DNA of 64,000 nt from Hydractinia symbiolongicarpus (GCF_029227915.1 NC_079880.1:25151001-25215000); one strand, 5' to 3'. Positions 36,956-48,928 are shown, numbered from the stretch's first letter. Notes: generated by a model not told the origin, from the letters alone. Program-made: numbers and translations.

Positions 36956-39010
36956 GATGAATTTTGACTATCCGATTAAATGACTTATTGGATGGAATTT
37001 TTAAACGAACACGCAAATCATGTAAGGTTTTTGCGCCTTATGATGCTTATGTCTTTCACTAAAATTATTCACCCAAACTTTATGTTACTTAATATTTATT
37101 TTGATAACACTGTGTATGTGTTTTGCTCCTATTAAAAAAATATTTTATTTGTTTGTAGGGTTAGTTATGCGCAAATATATAAGAAGAAGAAGACCCTATT
37201 TAATTCGAGCTCGGGGTGGGACAAAAAATTCGTTTGAATTACGAAGTGGTTGAATAGTAGGAAGGTGATACAGTTTTATGAAATGTTTTATTCAAATCTA
37301 TTATTTAAGCTCTTGTCGAAAAGAGACAAATAAAAATTTTTTTGTGATTTAACTCTTGCGTTAAGCGCTATATCACCGCGGCAAATTTTTAACGCCTTTG
37401 AAACATCTTGGTTTGTTAAAACACGAAAAAGGTAAAGGGCGCTTTTGCAATTTAAGGCAGCACTTAGCATTTGCCAACGTATAAAGCAACGTATTTTTAA
37501 AACATATTTCGTCGGTAATTATTTGCAGTGGTAAAATGGCAAATAGGGTTCTGTGTGATCATCCGTGCGTAAGAAAAGGTCGAACTTATTAAAACGAATA
37601 AAGGAATTGCTTTTCCAGAGTATAGATCAATTGTTATTATTAAAAGTTATTTGAAAGTCTAAAACGATACAAGAAGGAATAAATTATTTGCTACTTAGTA
37701 TAACACATGGTGTCTTTTATTAAAAAATAAAAATTGGGCGAAAAAATACAATGGCTCAGAAACCTGAAAGCGTTATTGCATTTTTGCTTCGAAATAAATT
37801 TTTTAAAACTTTTCACAGATGAACCCAAATATTCTTTATCACCTTGAGTTTTTCAGCCTGTTTTGTTGAAACCTTGACTTACTCATACCACAAGCTTCCT
37901 TCCGTCGCTAATAAAATTTTGTGTGAAAAGTTGAATTTTGAGGGTTTGATTTCAAAAGGATCAAGGAAGCTTTTCTGGGTCTTCTTAAAATGAAACCCTC
38001 AAAATACAACAATATTGAGTTTTATATCAACTTGTTCGTGCAGAAACTATTGTCACTGCATTTGTAGCTGTATTTTTTTGAGATTATCGGGTATAGAAAG
38101 CATTACTTAAAATGTATTTAATTAAAATTGCTTGTTTATTTGCTTTTAGTTTATTAATTGTTCTTTGTGTATTTAAATATTTGTGTCACAGTGACTTCAT
38201 GCCTTGACTATATTTCCTTTATTGGTTAATTATTTTTGGATTTATTTTGCAAATATACCTGTTATATAACGATAGGAATACATTTAGTGTTATTTTGTAA
38301 CATTCTTTTTTAATATCATACACTTTTTTTATATTCAGATGGGTGTAAAATAAATCTCGCGTATTCTTGCAGACTAAAACAAGTGATGGTTAATACGATT
38401 AAATATTAAAGAGTTTCTATCAGTTTTCCACATGCCACTAACTGTGAAATTGCAAAAGCAAGTTATAATACTCAGGATATATGTTCCTCAAGCCATGATA
38501 TTCAAGTCACAGTTAACAACAATTATGATCTATTAAGATAATTACAGAATGCATTACATTTTTAAAACTTTGGTTACTACGTTTATTATTCTTTTTTTCG
38601 CAATATGTTATTGGAAAAACTCTTATTATATTTGCACTAGAAATTGCATTGTTATAGGATTTAAATAGGAACTGAATACACTACATCATAACTATAGCTT
38701 AACAATCCTTTTAAAATAAATTCAAAAAAATTATTATTTAATACATAAAGCACACTTTTTAATTTTCTGTTTTAAAACGATATAAATGTTTACTGCATGA
38801 TAATTCTGTACAAGTTGCTAAATTTAGACTCACATGTGCTATCCAATGTCAGTATTCTTTAACCTTTCCTAAACTCTTGCTGAATTAAATCAAAAAAATT
38901 TTGATTTTATTTGTAGCTAAACAAACTATTTTTTCGCTTCTGGTATTAGTCTTCAACATTTTTTAACTATTCCGTTAAGTATTCTATTTTAGTGAACTTG
39001 ATGTATAATT
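36430..39010 (+). repeat. Segmental duplication, copy A (BTB exon 2 and downstream)
   Basis: This segment is collinear with 48430-51000: the end of the intron, exon 2, the 3' flank (GATACAGTTTTATGAAATG at 37269 and 49219; AACATCTTGGTTTGTTAAA at 37403 and 50146), and a last block around ATGATAATTCTGTACA (38797 and 50893) up to CTTGATGTATAATTTAT. The region 37000-39010 contains no other gene. Confidence 0.8.
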
Positions 39011-39358
39011 TATCGAATAGTTCGCCGTCTAAAAGGGCTTTAATAAACAAATAAAGGTTCTTCATGTTTCAAAATTTGCATGTTCCTGAATATTACCAGA
39101 AAAAAATTTTTCGCATATTTTGCCATTCAAAATTTTTCGCCAGATACAAGGGATGTAGCACTCCCTGAATCTGGCCAAAAAAAGTAATATGTTGTCTTGT
39201 AAAAAGATCTGTAGCTTTTTAATGGAGCCATATTCTTAATACAAACTTAAAAGTTCTGATTATAATGTTTCACCAATTATTTCATAAATGCCGGCATCAA
39301 AAAGTATATACTCATATATGTACATTTTGCTTGGTTTTATTAGCTCAAAACTTATACG

Positions 39359-40195
39359 ATGTCATTAGCGAAAGTAGTAAACAACAAACATCAATATTCA
39401 GAGCCATGGGATGATTCTGGTGTGATTTTAAATTTAGAAGATGTACAATTCCACGTACATTCAATGATACTTGGTTTCGCTTCTCCTGTTTTTAAACTCA
39501 TGTTATCACCTAACTTCAAAGAAGGAAGAGAGAAGGTGATTAATCTTCCAGGAAAATTTAAAACGACTGTACTGGCGATGGTAAATTTAATATAACCTAT
39601 CGAATATAGAAAAACAGGTAAGGAAAGTTTAGAATGTTTTTTAACGTTTCTAGGCGACATTACACACGAAATTTCTAGGCGACAAAACTAAAATAAGATT
39701 ATCCATGTTGTGTTTTTTTTCTCTCACAAAATTCCTTCCACCCTTGTTTAATAGCTGTATTATGTGCTAATGAATATTGATTTTAAACTCTTACACGTTA
39801 TAATAAGTACAACTTTCATTACTTAATTCTAGATTATTCGTGCTGTAAAGCATTACTGGAATTTTCAAGTCAGTAAAGCATGAAGAGTAGTGCAGCATGT
39901 GGATGATCATCTTAATGAAAAAGTCAGTTGTTCGTTAGACGTATTAAAACATCCTGACAATTACGATCTAGATAAAACAACAGAGAAAACTACTTCACAT
40001 TATATTAAGGGAAAACTAGTTAGGGGTGGTTTTAGTGTTCTTAGAGGCGATTGGAATGGCGTGTCAGAAAAAACAAAGTTAGAAATATTATGTGGCAGGA
40101 TTAAGAACCTAGATGATGACAAAACGTATTGTGAATGTGGAAGGAGCAAACATTCTACGGAGGCTCTTATTAAGGCTTCACATGCTTTTACATAA
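39359..40195 (+). pseudogene. BTB-domain protein pseudogene (both exons)
   Basis: Exon 1 (39359-39617) carries a clear BTB core ([44 protein letters not shown]), but an in-frame TAA (39593-39595) replaces the Tyr of the L-I-Y-P motif. The donor ACAG|GTAAGG and the acceptor AATTCTAG|AT at 39832 keep the family's phase-1 position and rebuild Asp before YSCC. In exon 2 the frame opens with YSCCKALLEF, hits a TAA, and returns in another frame (39890-40195) with VSEKTKLEILCGRIKNL and CECGRSKH. The intron is only 215 bases. Splice sites are better preserved than the frame, so this is a fairly recent loss. Confidence 0.8.
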
Positions 40196-40580
40196 TTTTG
40201 CCATCTTTTGTTATTTACATTTTCTTGTGGTGTTAAACTTTTAATTTTTCTTTGTAATTGTTAAAAGTTTAAAGGTTACCTACGATACTTTTACAATTGG
40301 GCGTCATATAATAGAAATTAAATTCAAAATTAAGAAAAAACGTTCTCCTTAATTTTTAAAAGTTAATCTACTTGAAGAAACAAGCTTTGTTAATTCATCG
40401 TTTTTACACTTGTGCTTCTTCTTCGATGTCTTCTCCAAGTGCGCATTAAAAACACCAAAATTCAAGATGGTTGCACGATACGTCACATAATGGTTTTGCA
40501 TTGGAATATTAAAGCAGTAAAGTTATTAATGTGGCGTGAATCATAAGTTACCAGCTTTTAAAACTTGAAAATAAGAAATC

Positions 40581-41395
40581 ATGTCGTCTTCAGACGTTTC
40601 TGATGTTGATTGTCGAGATCAAGTTCTTGATTTCCAGTTTAAACCTAGGAAAACTCTCAAATCACGGTCTGAGAGTGAATGGGTGGATTACGAAACAGAC
40701 GAAGAAGTGGAAGAAATATCTTCAAATTTCAGAACAAATCTTGCTGTAAGCACGTGGTGTAAGTGTGGAAATTGTACATTAAAGCCCACAGAACTTGAAC
40801 TCGAATCCTTCGATTCATACGAGTTGAGTGGTACATTGGAAATAATTATTTTCGAAAGAGATATCGTTATAAATGTAGTCCTGGAAACTAAGTTCGTCAG
40901 TTATTGATTGGATAATTATGTACGTATATTTTTAGAATCTGGGTGCATAATATCCTACGTAAATTTCGCACCTATTATACTGCTAAAAGAAAATCTTTGG
41001 ACGGCTTTGGTTGTGATGCATGATCGCGAAAGTTCTTATCTACCTCCAAAACACAATGTCCCTAACAAGTGAGTTTCTTACTAATTTTTAGAACCATAGC
41101 TACTCTGGCGTTATAATATCATAAATGTATTTATATAGGGCTTACAGATACGCAGCTTATCGGCAGTTTACATGGTGGGTTCATGTCCGTCTTGGTAAGT
41201 CGGTAAGAAGAGTTATTCCGTCAGGTGTCGTTAGTAAGATACGGGACACATTTCCTGCACCTGATAACATCTACACTGGCTTTAAAGATGGGAGATGGGT
41301 GGACGAAAATGAATTGTCTTGGGGGCCACAATGTTCACAGGATGGAATACAATAAATTATATTAACAATAAATGTACAAAAATAAAGTAAATGAA
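40581..41395 (+). CDS. P2X7 C-terminal (ballast)-domain-like protein, three exons
   Basis: Proposed coding exons are 40581-40827, 40936-41068 and 41139-41355, with introns in phases 1 and 2 and good sites (A|GTGGTA, TTTTTAG|AA, AACAA|GTGAG, ATATAG|GG). They join in frame to 198 residues. The N-terminal part is acidic (YETDEEVEE). A W-C-K-C-G-N-C motif (about residue 69) matches the W-C-x-C-G-x-C metal-binding motif of the P2X7 intracellular domain. The C-terminus has RYAAYRQFTWWVHVRLGK, VIPSGVVSKIRDTFPAPDNIYTGF, the conserved end of that domain. There is no channel part, so it is a stand-alone domain protein of the kind expanded in cnidarians. The usual Cys in P-S-C-V-V is Gly. AATAAA signals follow at about 41368-41390. 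Role unknown. Confidence 0.75.
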
Positions 41396-41411
41396 TAAAT
41401 AAATAAATATG

Positions 41412-41684
41412 TTAGGAAAGTCTTAAGTACTTCATTGAATTTTCTATTATTTCTTCTCGTTCAGGTCGCTCTTTGGGGACGTTGTACCTCCGTTTTCGAT
41501 CATTTTGGACACGAATTTCTCTATCAACCGCCCGAGAGTACGAACTCAAAGCAATTTCTCTGAGAAAATTATAATTCTTTTTTTTCATGACCTTTTTAGC
41601 AACAAAGCATTTTGAATATCGATGCCATGAAATTTTAAATTTAGGCTTGTAAGTGCCTTTGCGGGATTTTCGTTTTTTAACAGC
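41412..41684 (-). CDS. 3'-terminal coding exon of an unrecognised basic protein
   Basis: On the minus strand an open frame begins right after a good acceptor (TTTTTTATAG|GCT, exon start 41684) and runs 90 codons to TAA at 41412-41414. The product is Lys/Arg-rich then charged: VKKRKSRKGTYKPKF, NFLREIALSSYSRAV, NVPKERPEREEIIENSMKYL. No family is recognised. Its stop is 57 bases from the stop of the P2X7-like gene on the other strand, so the two genes converge. Upstream exons should lie above 41.7 kb. A candidate is the frame ending ...LAAIRKRKICR before GTATGCC near 41855, but its phase does not fit. The overlapping longer frame at 41585-42058 reads through the intron and I consider it a shadow. 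Confidence 0.4.
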   Translation of the reverse strand, partial: AVKKRKSRKGTYKPKFKISWHRYSKCFVAKKVMKKKNYNFLREIALSSYSRAVDREIRVQNDRKRRYNVPKERPEREEIIENSMKYLRLS

Positions 41685-41699
41685 CTATAAAAAAGATGA

Positions 41700-44600
41700 A
41701 ATAAGAATGGAAAGTTAGGTATTAAAATATAGATAACAGTGTATATATAAATATGTGGTGTTATAAAAATTATTAAAGCATTCGTACAGAAAGAGCGTGT
41801 GGCAAATATTTCTAACCATTTTGTTACGTAACTCGCTCGATCTTCGGCATACCGGCAGATTTTCCGTTTTCTAATGGCCGCCAAGCACGTTAGTACAGAT
41901 GGTGAGATGAAAGTTTTCATTAGTAGTTTTTTGACTTTTGTGAATGTTTTGTGGAAATTCTGATGTGAATTCTTTAATACCATATAGTAAAGACTTATTT
42001 GAAATAAACTTTTAAAAGCATCGTAGGTAACCTTTAAGATTTTAATTTCCATGTGCAAACACTTTCGAATTGCACTTTTACTGTCTTGTATTTGCTGAAG
42101 CTTCTCCCGGAAATAACGTTTATTAAATCCTGCGCCGAAGGACAGTCATTTATTTTCTTGTAGATCACTGGTGTTGTGAATCCTTACTTGTGTTAGCCAG
42201 AGAATATAAATCTATAAATATAAAATGTTGTTAGTTTTTTTGTTTTGTTTTCATTAAGTGTTAACTGTCCAATCAATGTTATGAACATTGCTAATTCTTA
42301 GAATTTCAAAATAACGTTATTATCTATGCCAAAGCGACTAAAGGAAGTAACCAACATAAACAAAATATCTTCTCCTTCGCACTGACAATCAAACAAGGTT
42401 TTTATTTCGTGCAATTAGTGGAGTGGAAAGAAATATTGTTTAACATGATTGGAAGACCATTTCGGTTAAAAAGATGCTACGCGTTGCATTAAAGCTAAAT
42501 TTTACAAATGTATCGAACAAAATTGCATCAACAAATGTTGGATCATAACCCTTTTGTTTCAAAAAGACAATTGTGTATTTTTGTTTATACAAACGTTTTT
42601 ATAAACATCCACGACGACGACGACGAGGTGTTCATTTAAATTCACTTTCTGGATAAGCTAGCCCATGCTCCATTGTTGCTAAATATTACTTTAATACATG
42701 AAATTGTCGAGAAACGTCTTTTTTTACCCATAGTCGAAAGGCTCCTGCAAAAGATCCACTTATGCATATGTGTAACATGGTTGAAAATGTATTTGCTAAC
42801 TTGTCGCCAGCGGGAACTGTTTATCCGTACCTTATGTAACTAAAACTTTCTTTCTTCTCTTTCTTACAGTTTCTTGGTTAAGAAAGAGTAATTTTTTGAT
42901 TTGCTGAAACTTTGACGTAAGGCACATGGCATGACATACACTTATTTAAAATGATTTACGTTAGGCATAGCGACGTAGGCATAAAACCGGTCTCAGGTTT
43001 ATACATGATGAAGTGTCGAAATAAACTCCTATCTAAGAAATTTTAAACAAGAACTGGGCCAAATTGTTAAATGACTTAATGTAGATAATAATTAGCAGAA
43101 GCAAAATTTGAAATACAAATAAGTGCAAGTGTGGATATGCGCACATATTTGAAGATGGCTGCTATAAATGGGAAAAGGATTCGTACTTGTATACTCAATA
43201 CTTTTCAAAGAAATAGAATACTAAACTATCAGCGCCTTCAAAAAGTCTTACCAATAGTGCTCTGTAAGGAACTAAGAAGATGGGTTCTCATTCAACCTTA
43301 TTTAATCCATTTAGAAATACTTGTAATGGTGAACGAACAACGAAAAACAAGAGCCTGTCTTCGTATTTTATAAAACATATTGAATGAGTCGAACAACATT
43401 TTTACTACATTCTTCATAAAATCAGCAACTAAATTAAAAAAATAGAGGGCTGTAGAAGAATCAATTTTACTAGTCTTTAGACTTGCAACAACTATTTACT
43501 GACCTTATCGTGGCCATTATATCTACACAATAAGAGAAATGTGTGGCCTAGCCTAGCCAAGGGAACAGTGGACACATAGTGTAACGATACAGTGAAAAAG
43601 CATTTCCCATACTCACCTGAGGATTTTAAGCAATTTACCTATGCATTCTCGATCGTAAATAGACTTTATCTTCCCCATGAAATGCCTAAATGCTGGAGAA
43701 CAAGCAACGAAGCAATATTCTAATTTTTAAGGTTTCTATTCGATTGTATTAATGGCTTTTGTTGATGCTGAGTTTCGATTTATATAGGCTTCTGTTGGAA
43801 CAAAAATGTTGACAGAAAAGTAATACCTAATAAAGCGCAACAAGTAGAAAATGCCACCACCTATATTGAGTGACGGTGTCTTCCAATTAAGAACATGGAT
43901 TCTGAAACCGCATGGTCATGCTATTTCGCCAGATGATAAATGACATTTTCATTAAAGACATAGCAGAACTAGACTTTGTCACGGACGGCCTAAAAGTAGA
44001 TTCAGAGTTCTTTTTGAAAGTCATAAATAACTGTTAAAATTTCGGATTAGTTTTTTTGTGTTTCACACCGGTGCATCGGTTTTGCAGATTTAGCAGATTT
44101 AGTCCCTAGAAAAATTTGATTTAACTTTAGATCATGCTTCAAATAAATGATTATGGCCAGAGGAAGTAAGGGATGCCATTAGGAAAAAAAAATGAAAAAC
44201 ACCTTGAAGTAAACAAAAAATCACTTGCAGCTGAATTTCGAAGCGCATTGACTGCAAGGATGTGACAAGAATAAGAAGACTCGGTATGAATACTATAAGC
44301 ATTTATTTCTAAAGTCACGCATAAATATAAATATAAAATATATGATATGATATGAGCGTTAAAAATGAATGCATATGTAATATAGAAATTCATAAAAAAG
44401 CATTATCGCAGGCCGCTTGAAAAAATCCAATATATTCTATTTATATGTCATATGTCTATATGTCATTAATTTCACACAGAAGGCTTGATACTTGCTCCTT
44501 CAATTTCTTTTCTCAGTTTCGTTAATACCAGGGCGGCCACTACCTGGTTCTATTTTCCTGTTAGGGTTGGCAATTCTGCGTTGAACTAATAACAGTCAAA

Positions 44601-45660
44601 ACCTTTGCAAACTAATTTCCTAATTTTTTATTCCTGACGAGGTTTTGACTTTCATTACATTTTTTACACCTTCATTATTATGATAAATTTTTGTTGTGTT
44701 TGGGCAACATAGAACACAAACTGATCTTCTCTTTCTTTTCATCTCTTCTTAATCTAAGCATTTACTCTTGAATAGTATTGACCATTCTTTACGTTTTAAA
44801 TATTTGTCAAAAACATTTTCTCTTTTTCCTTATCATTTTTTAAAATAAAAATCAACTAAATCATTGACTAAGTCTTCTGGTCATTGATTTCTGCTGCCAT
44901 TTTGTTTTCATTCTTAAAATACTGCTCAATGCCAGTAATTTCTTTCTTTTTTCGACTTCCCATATCCATTATCAGATCAATACCTTCAAATAGTTCTTAA
45001 GGATATTCAAACTATTTTTATCAAAAAAAATGTATGAAATATCCTATCCTATGTTTAATTGTGACAAAAAATTACAAATAAAACAAGTCCTAATTTACAA
45101 AGTCTTGTAAATATATGTGCATGCCGTCAGCCATCTTGAAGCAGATGTTTTCATTTTTCTGTTCACACAGTTTTTTTCAATGAGAAAACAATAGAAGTTC
45201 GTGTGTGTTTACATGAAATATCTTAAATTTTATTTAAGTTTGACACAGGTTCGGTCATTCAAACCACATGCCTGCTTAATAGACATAAGGTTGGTCTTGA
45301 ATAAAAAATTTGTTTATCTTGCCTAATTTTATCAAACTCAATTTAAATTTAAATTTAAAGATTGGAAGGTAGGGGCTTAATCGAGTGTTTACCGCTTTTA
45401 AGGAATATTATGAACAAGAAGTCCTGAAGCCAACATTGTAAAAGTTATTATCGAAATATTGAAATATATTTCAGGACCTTTTTTTGCAAAAAGTCTCGTC
45501 ATTACAAAATAAACTGCCAGGGAAAGTAACCAGCTAAAATAATTCGCCACTTACATTTTCTTTCCCACCCAATGAAAGTTAATGTAGACCTAAAAGAACG
45601 AACTACGACCTTTAATCATTTCTTGCCAGCACGCTAATATTGTACTGAATGTGTATATGT
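41700..45660. other. Long intergenic region, no gene I can support
   Basis: Frames at 43131-43373 and 44151-44393 lack recognisable features. A minus-strand stretch around 44860-45000 reads like decayed coding sequence (ELFEGIDLIMDMGSRKKKE, then GIEQYFKNENKMAAEI, then a stop and frame changes), family unknown. (GAC)n occurs at about 42611-42626. Confidence 0.35.
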
Positions 45661-45672
45661 GAAACCTTTATT

Positions 45673-45714
45673 TTAGAAATTTTGCATTGATAACAATCAA
45701 TGCAAAATTTCTAA
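45673..45714. repeat. Perfect 19-bp inverted repeat, 4-base loop
   Basis: TTAGAAATTTTGCATTGAT, loop AACA, ATCAATGCAAAATTTCTAA. The flanks (CTTTATT / AGTAAAG) extend the pairing imperfectly. No coding context; possibly a fold-back element end or a small hairpin RNA. Confidence 0.9.
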
Positions 45715-45982
45715 AGTAAAGTAAAGTTCTTTACATCGATAAAACAAGTTAAAATTACTTTATTCCTCAAAATATCATGACACAAACCCCTTAACAAATG
45801 TTTTAATAAATAGATTTAATGTTTGGTACACTGCGTTGGTAAAAAACTCATTTAATTGTTTCTGTGCAACTTAAATGTATGTACAAGTGCAAACGAAAAT
45901 GTTAATATCTTGAATTGTCACCCGTCTGGATTTTGAAAGCGGTAAATACAGGTTTTCAGACAACCTGATCGGCTTAGCGCTC

Positions 45983-46012
45983 TTGACGACAGTCGGTATT
46001 GCCTGTCGTCAA
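45983..46012. repeat. Perfect 10-bp hairpin
   Basis: TTGACGACAG, loop TCGGTATTGC, CTGTCGTCAA. Confidence 0.8.
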
Positions 46013-46579
46013 AAACGCAAACAAGCAGGAAAAATGAATCTTAAAGAGCACTGGATATTATTTTTTATCTAACTCTTACAATACATTAACCGATAAGTTA
46101 AGTTCTATTGCTGAAGTACCGGGATTAAGCGTCAATAAATTTATCTAGAAGCTTATTTAAAATAGCTAGTTACCTACTAAGATACATTATCTATAAAAAT
46201 CGTTGGTGAGATATCCAGTCTTATCTAAAATACTAAATACAAGACGACGGATTTATAAAAAAATATTCCTTCCTTTTATCCAGACTACTTAGTCTACTTA
46301 GTAAGAATTTTGACATCAAGTGTTAACAAAAGTAGTGAATTATATTATTATGAGACCACTTAAACCGAAATATCTTATTTTTTATTTTTATCGAGCTTAG
46401 GCGGTTAACAAATACAATAATAACCAATTACCCCGTGTTGTACAAAAACTATTGCCCTTCGTCATTGCACAACCGGTAATGACTAATTGCGGTGCATCCC
46501 GGAATAATGGTTTTTTATTGTATTAATAGTACACTGCATTGAAATGAGAAATAATATGTTAAAAGCAACATTACATTGG

Positions 46580-46930
46580 CGTAGTGTATACAATCGATGG
46601 AACAAACGATACGGGTGCAACGTTTTATAAACGTCGATTATCGACGTAAGATAGGAAAAGATTAAAACGACGTTGCTTTTAAGGTTATAGAAACAGCTCT
46701 TTCACACGACGTCGTGTCAACGTAGAAAGGATGTCTATGATGCGACGTTATATTCATGTCGGAGGGCAATTTAAAAAAATTTGTTAAAATTACATCAGTT
46801 GCATCAATGTTGCGGAACCAACGTTGATAAGACGCAAAATTACTCTCTATTTACTCGGCAGGCACCACGTAAAATGACAGATTCCATGCTTTAATCAACC
46901 TTTTCTTATACTGGGAACGAATGTGCTTTG
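46580..46930 (+). repeat. AACGTTG-rich dispersed repeat, copy 1
   Basis: Shares collinear blocks with 60590-60890: GATGCGACGTT.TATTC.TGTC, CAATGTTGC.GAACCAACGTTGAT, and ACGTAAAATGACA.ATTC.ATGCTTTAAT.AACC. It contains the palindrome ACGTCGATTATCGACGT (46631-46647). Non-coding; it looks like a MITE or a satellite-like repeat. Confidence 0.75.
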
Positions 46931-47380
46931 ATAATAGACGATGGAAATGAAGAAAAATACATTTTTCTATAGGGGTTTAGTCTCCAGGTTTACTTCATTA
47001 GAATCAGAGGGGACGGGCGAAGTCTTTCTAATACTTTCATCAAAACATACATTCCTTTTCAACCAATGAAAGTGCAGTACTCATTACAAAAAGATTATAA
47101 TTTTTTTCCAAGACTTAGATTTCACATCGTTTAACACTACGTAATACAATCCCGAAAAGATGTGTGCGCAAGAATAAAGGTAGCGGAAACATTAACGTAG
47201 AAAAACACATGACTAGTACAGCGAAAACGAGGAACAGATCAACTAACTGCTGTGTTATAGGATGCAAATCTATACAGCATGGTTAAAACTTATTGTGAAT
47301 ATATGTTAAAACCTAAATTTCCCCTTTCTTATCGTGGATTTTTCCTCCGTCTCCGCTTTGTTTGTTAACATATTTTTCTT

Positions 47381-47468
47381 CAGATGTGCGCGCACATCGT
47401 GCATTACGTAATTACTCAGATGCGCGCGCACATCGTGCATTACGTAATTACTCAGATGCGCGCGCGAG
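47381..47468. repeat. 36-bp tandem repeat (2.4 units) with nested palindromes
   Basis: Units 47381-47416 and 47417-47452 differ by one base, with a partial third unit to 47468. Each unit holds TGCGCGCA-type palindromes and ATTACGTAAT, a 10-bp palindrome containing TTACGTAA, a bZIP (PAR/C/EBP-type) site. The array is CpG-rich in an AT-rich background. The two ORFs reported over it (both strands) are repeat artefacts. Confidence 0.85.
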
Positions 47469-48002
47469 TAAATATTGGGACTGCGATTCCATGTATACAG
47501 CGTCTTCGAATTCGGTAAATCACACGAACGAACGATCACAAAATAATAGATAAATTTGTTTTCTTTGTTATGTTTTTCATAGAAAACAACACCAAACACC
47601 TGCTGGCATTATTTTTTTCGCTTTAAATTCCTTTTTAAAATATTTTTCTTAAAGTTGACCATTAATCTACTAGCAAAGAAGTACTAAAAAGCAAAGAAGT
47701 TTCCATCCTAAAACGAGACTATCGCTGACATCTTGTAGCTAAGAGTTGCGTATTCTGAAATGTAAGAAAGCATGATCAATATAATTATAGCATAAAAAGA
47801 GAGGGACAATAGCTGTAGCTAACTGATAAAGTAGAAAGATGTTCCTTTTTTCCACAGAAAAAGTTTAAAGCAAGATCCTCTCTTTTTCTTCCAAATCACA
47901 GATCATTTTTGTGTAAAGGTTATCTTAAGTTGCATTATCGATTTTTTTCTAAATAATATCCGTGTTATCAATTTAGCTTTTACTACCTTATCGCCAAGAA
48001 AA

Positions 48003-48390
48003 TTGAAACAACTCAAACTAGGTCTTGATTATAGTTTTATTGACAAGAACAAGCATGTCAATTGGCTGCTAGTATGGAAACAGTTGCTGGAAGAGTTGAC
48101 AAACATCTTGATAATGAGAAGAGAGAAGACTTCCATGAGTTTTTGTGTGCTTATACTGACATTTTCTCCAAGAACATTCACGCATCGAAGGATTTTACAT
48201 TTTCCACCCTAAAACGTCTCAGGAATGATGAGTACATAGTTGCTAGTGACAAAGATTCGTGTGTCCTGGTAAAGAATAAAGAAGATTACATCAAGAAAAT
48301 GCAAAAAATGATAGACGATGGCATAGAGCAAAAAATCTATGAGCCAACACAGGATAATACATTATCAAATTTTAAATGTTTCAGGATTAT
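48003..48390 (+). pseudogene. Reverse-transcriptase upstream region fragment (possibly Penelope-like)
   Basis: Two overlapping frames: the first has KQLKLGLDYSFIDKNKHV; after a frameshift near 48055 the second has FHEFLCAYTDIF, TLKRLRNDEYIVASDKDSCV and YIKKMQKMIDDGI. The pattern L-x-x-L-x-x-(D/N)-x-x-I-V-x-x-x-D-K-x-x-x-x-V followed by Y-x-x-K is typical of the segment before the RT core in Penelope-like and related elements. The fragment stops at about 48390, where BTB-family intron sequence begins, so it is truncated at both ends. Exact superfamily uncertain. Confidence 0.45.
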
Positions 48391-48514
48391 TTATTTTTAT
48401 ATTTTTGTTTGTTGTGCCACAAGAGGCATTTTCTGTTCATTTGAACTTAAAACTTAAGCATTCCGATATACCCAACATTTTAATTTAGTATTTTTTTATC
48501 TTTGTTTGTTTTAG

Positions 48515-48928
48515 ACTTTTCATGCTGTGAATCACTCCTCGAGTTGGCGAAGAAATATGACATCCAAAAAATAATTACGGCGTTGGTTGATGAATTTCTT
48601 TATTTTAAAGTTGACTGTGCATTTGGTGTTATTAAACTCGCCGATTCCTTTAATTTGAAAGATACGTTAAAGAAAAATGTTGAGTATTAATTATGCCAAC
48701 GCAAATAATTCAAACGATATAAATTACTTTTGTGATGACTGGAGCGTAATTTCAGTTAAAACAAAGCTACAAATAATGTCAGATAAAGCTGAAAATATTA
48801 AACTTGATAGATGCCACAATTGTGGAGACAAGCGTTACTGCCAGCACGTTATGGTAGTACAAAAAAAAGAATTGAGAACTCTTGTTTATGTAATAAAAGC
48901 TTTTGGAAAAATGTACGGTGGAATTTAA
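48515..48928 (+). pseudogene. BTB-family exon 2, frame-broken, without exon 1
   Basis: The acceptor TTTGTTTTAG|AC and the codons for [16 protein letters not shown] are intact. An added codon gives KIITALVDEF. After NVEY a 4-base difference from the copy at 36.7 kb creates TAA and shifts the frame (48688). The next frame restores [26 protein letters not shown] and the C-x2-C-x5-C-x-H motif (CHNCGDKRYCQH) to a stop at 48926-48928. No BTB exon is found upstream; the preceding sequence is a retroelement fragment. This is a duplicated, partial copy. The Cys/His tail is conserved despite the breakage. Confidence 0.8.

Noticed and set aside
41585-42058. 157-codon minus-strand ORF
   Set aside because: It reads through the acceptor at 41684 and uses a different frame from the better-supported exon 41412-41684. 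Composition is AT-driven and hydrophobic in the middle.
47306-47599. 97-codon minus-strand ORF with a repeated peptide
   Set aside because: The repetition comes from the 36-bp DNA tandem repeat, and a similar frame exists on the other strand.
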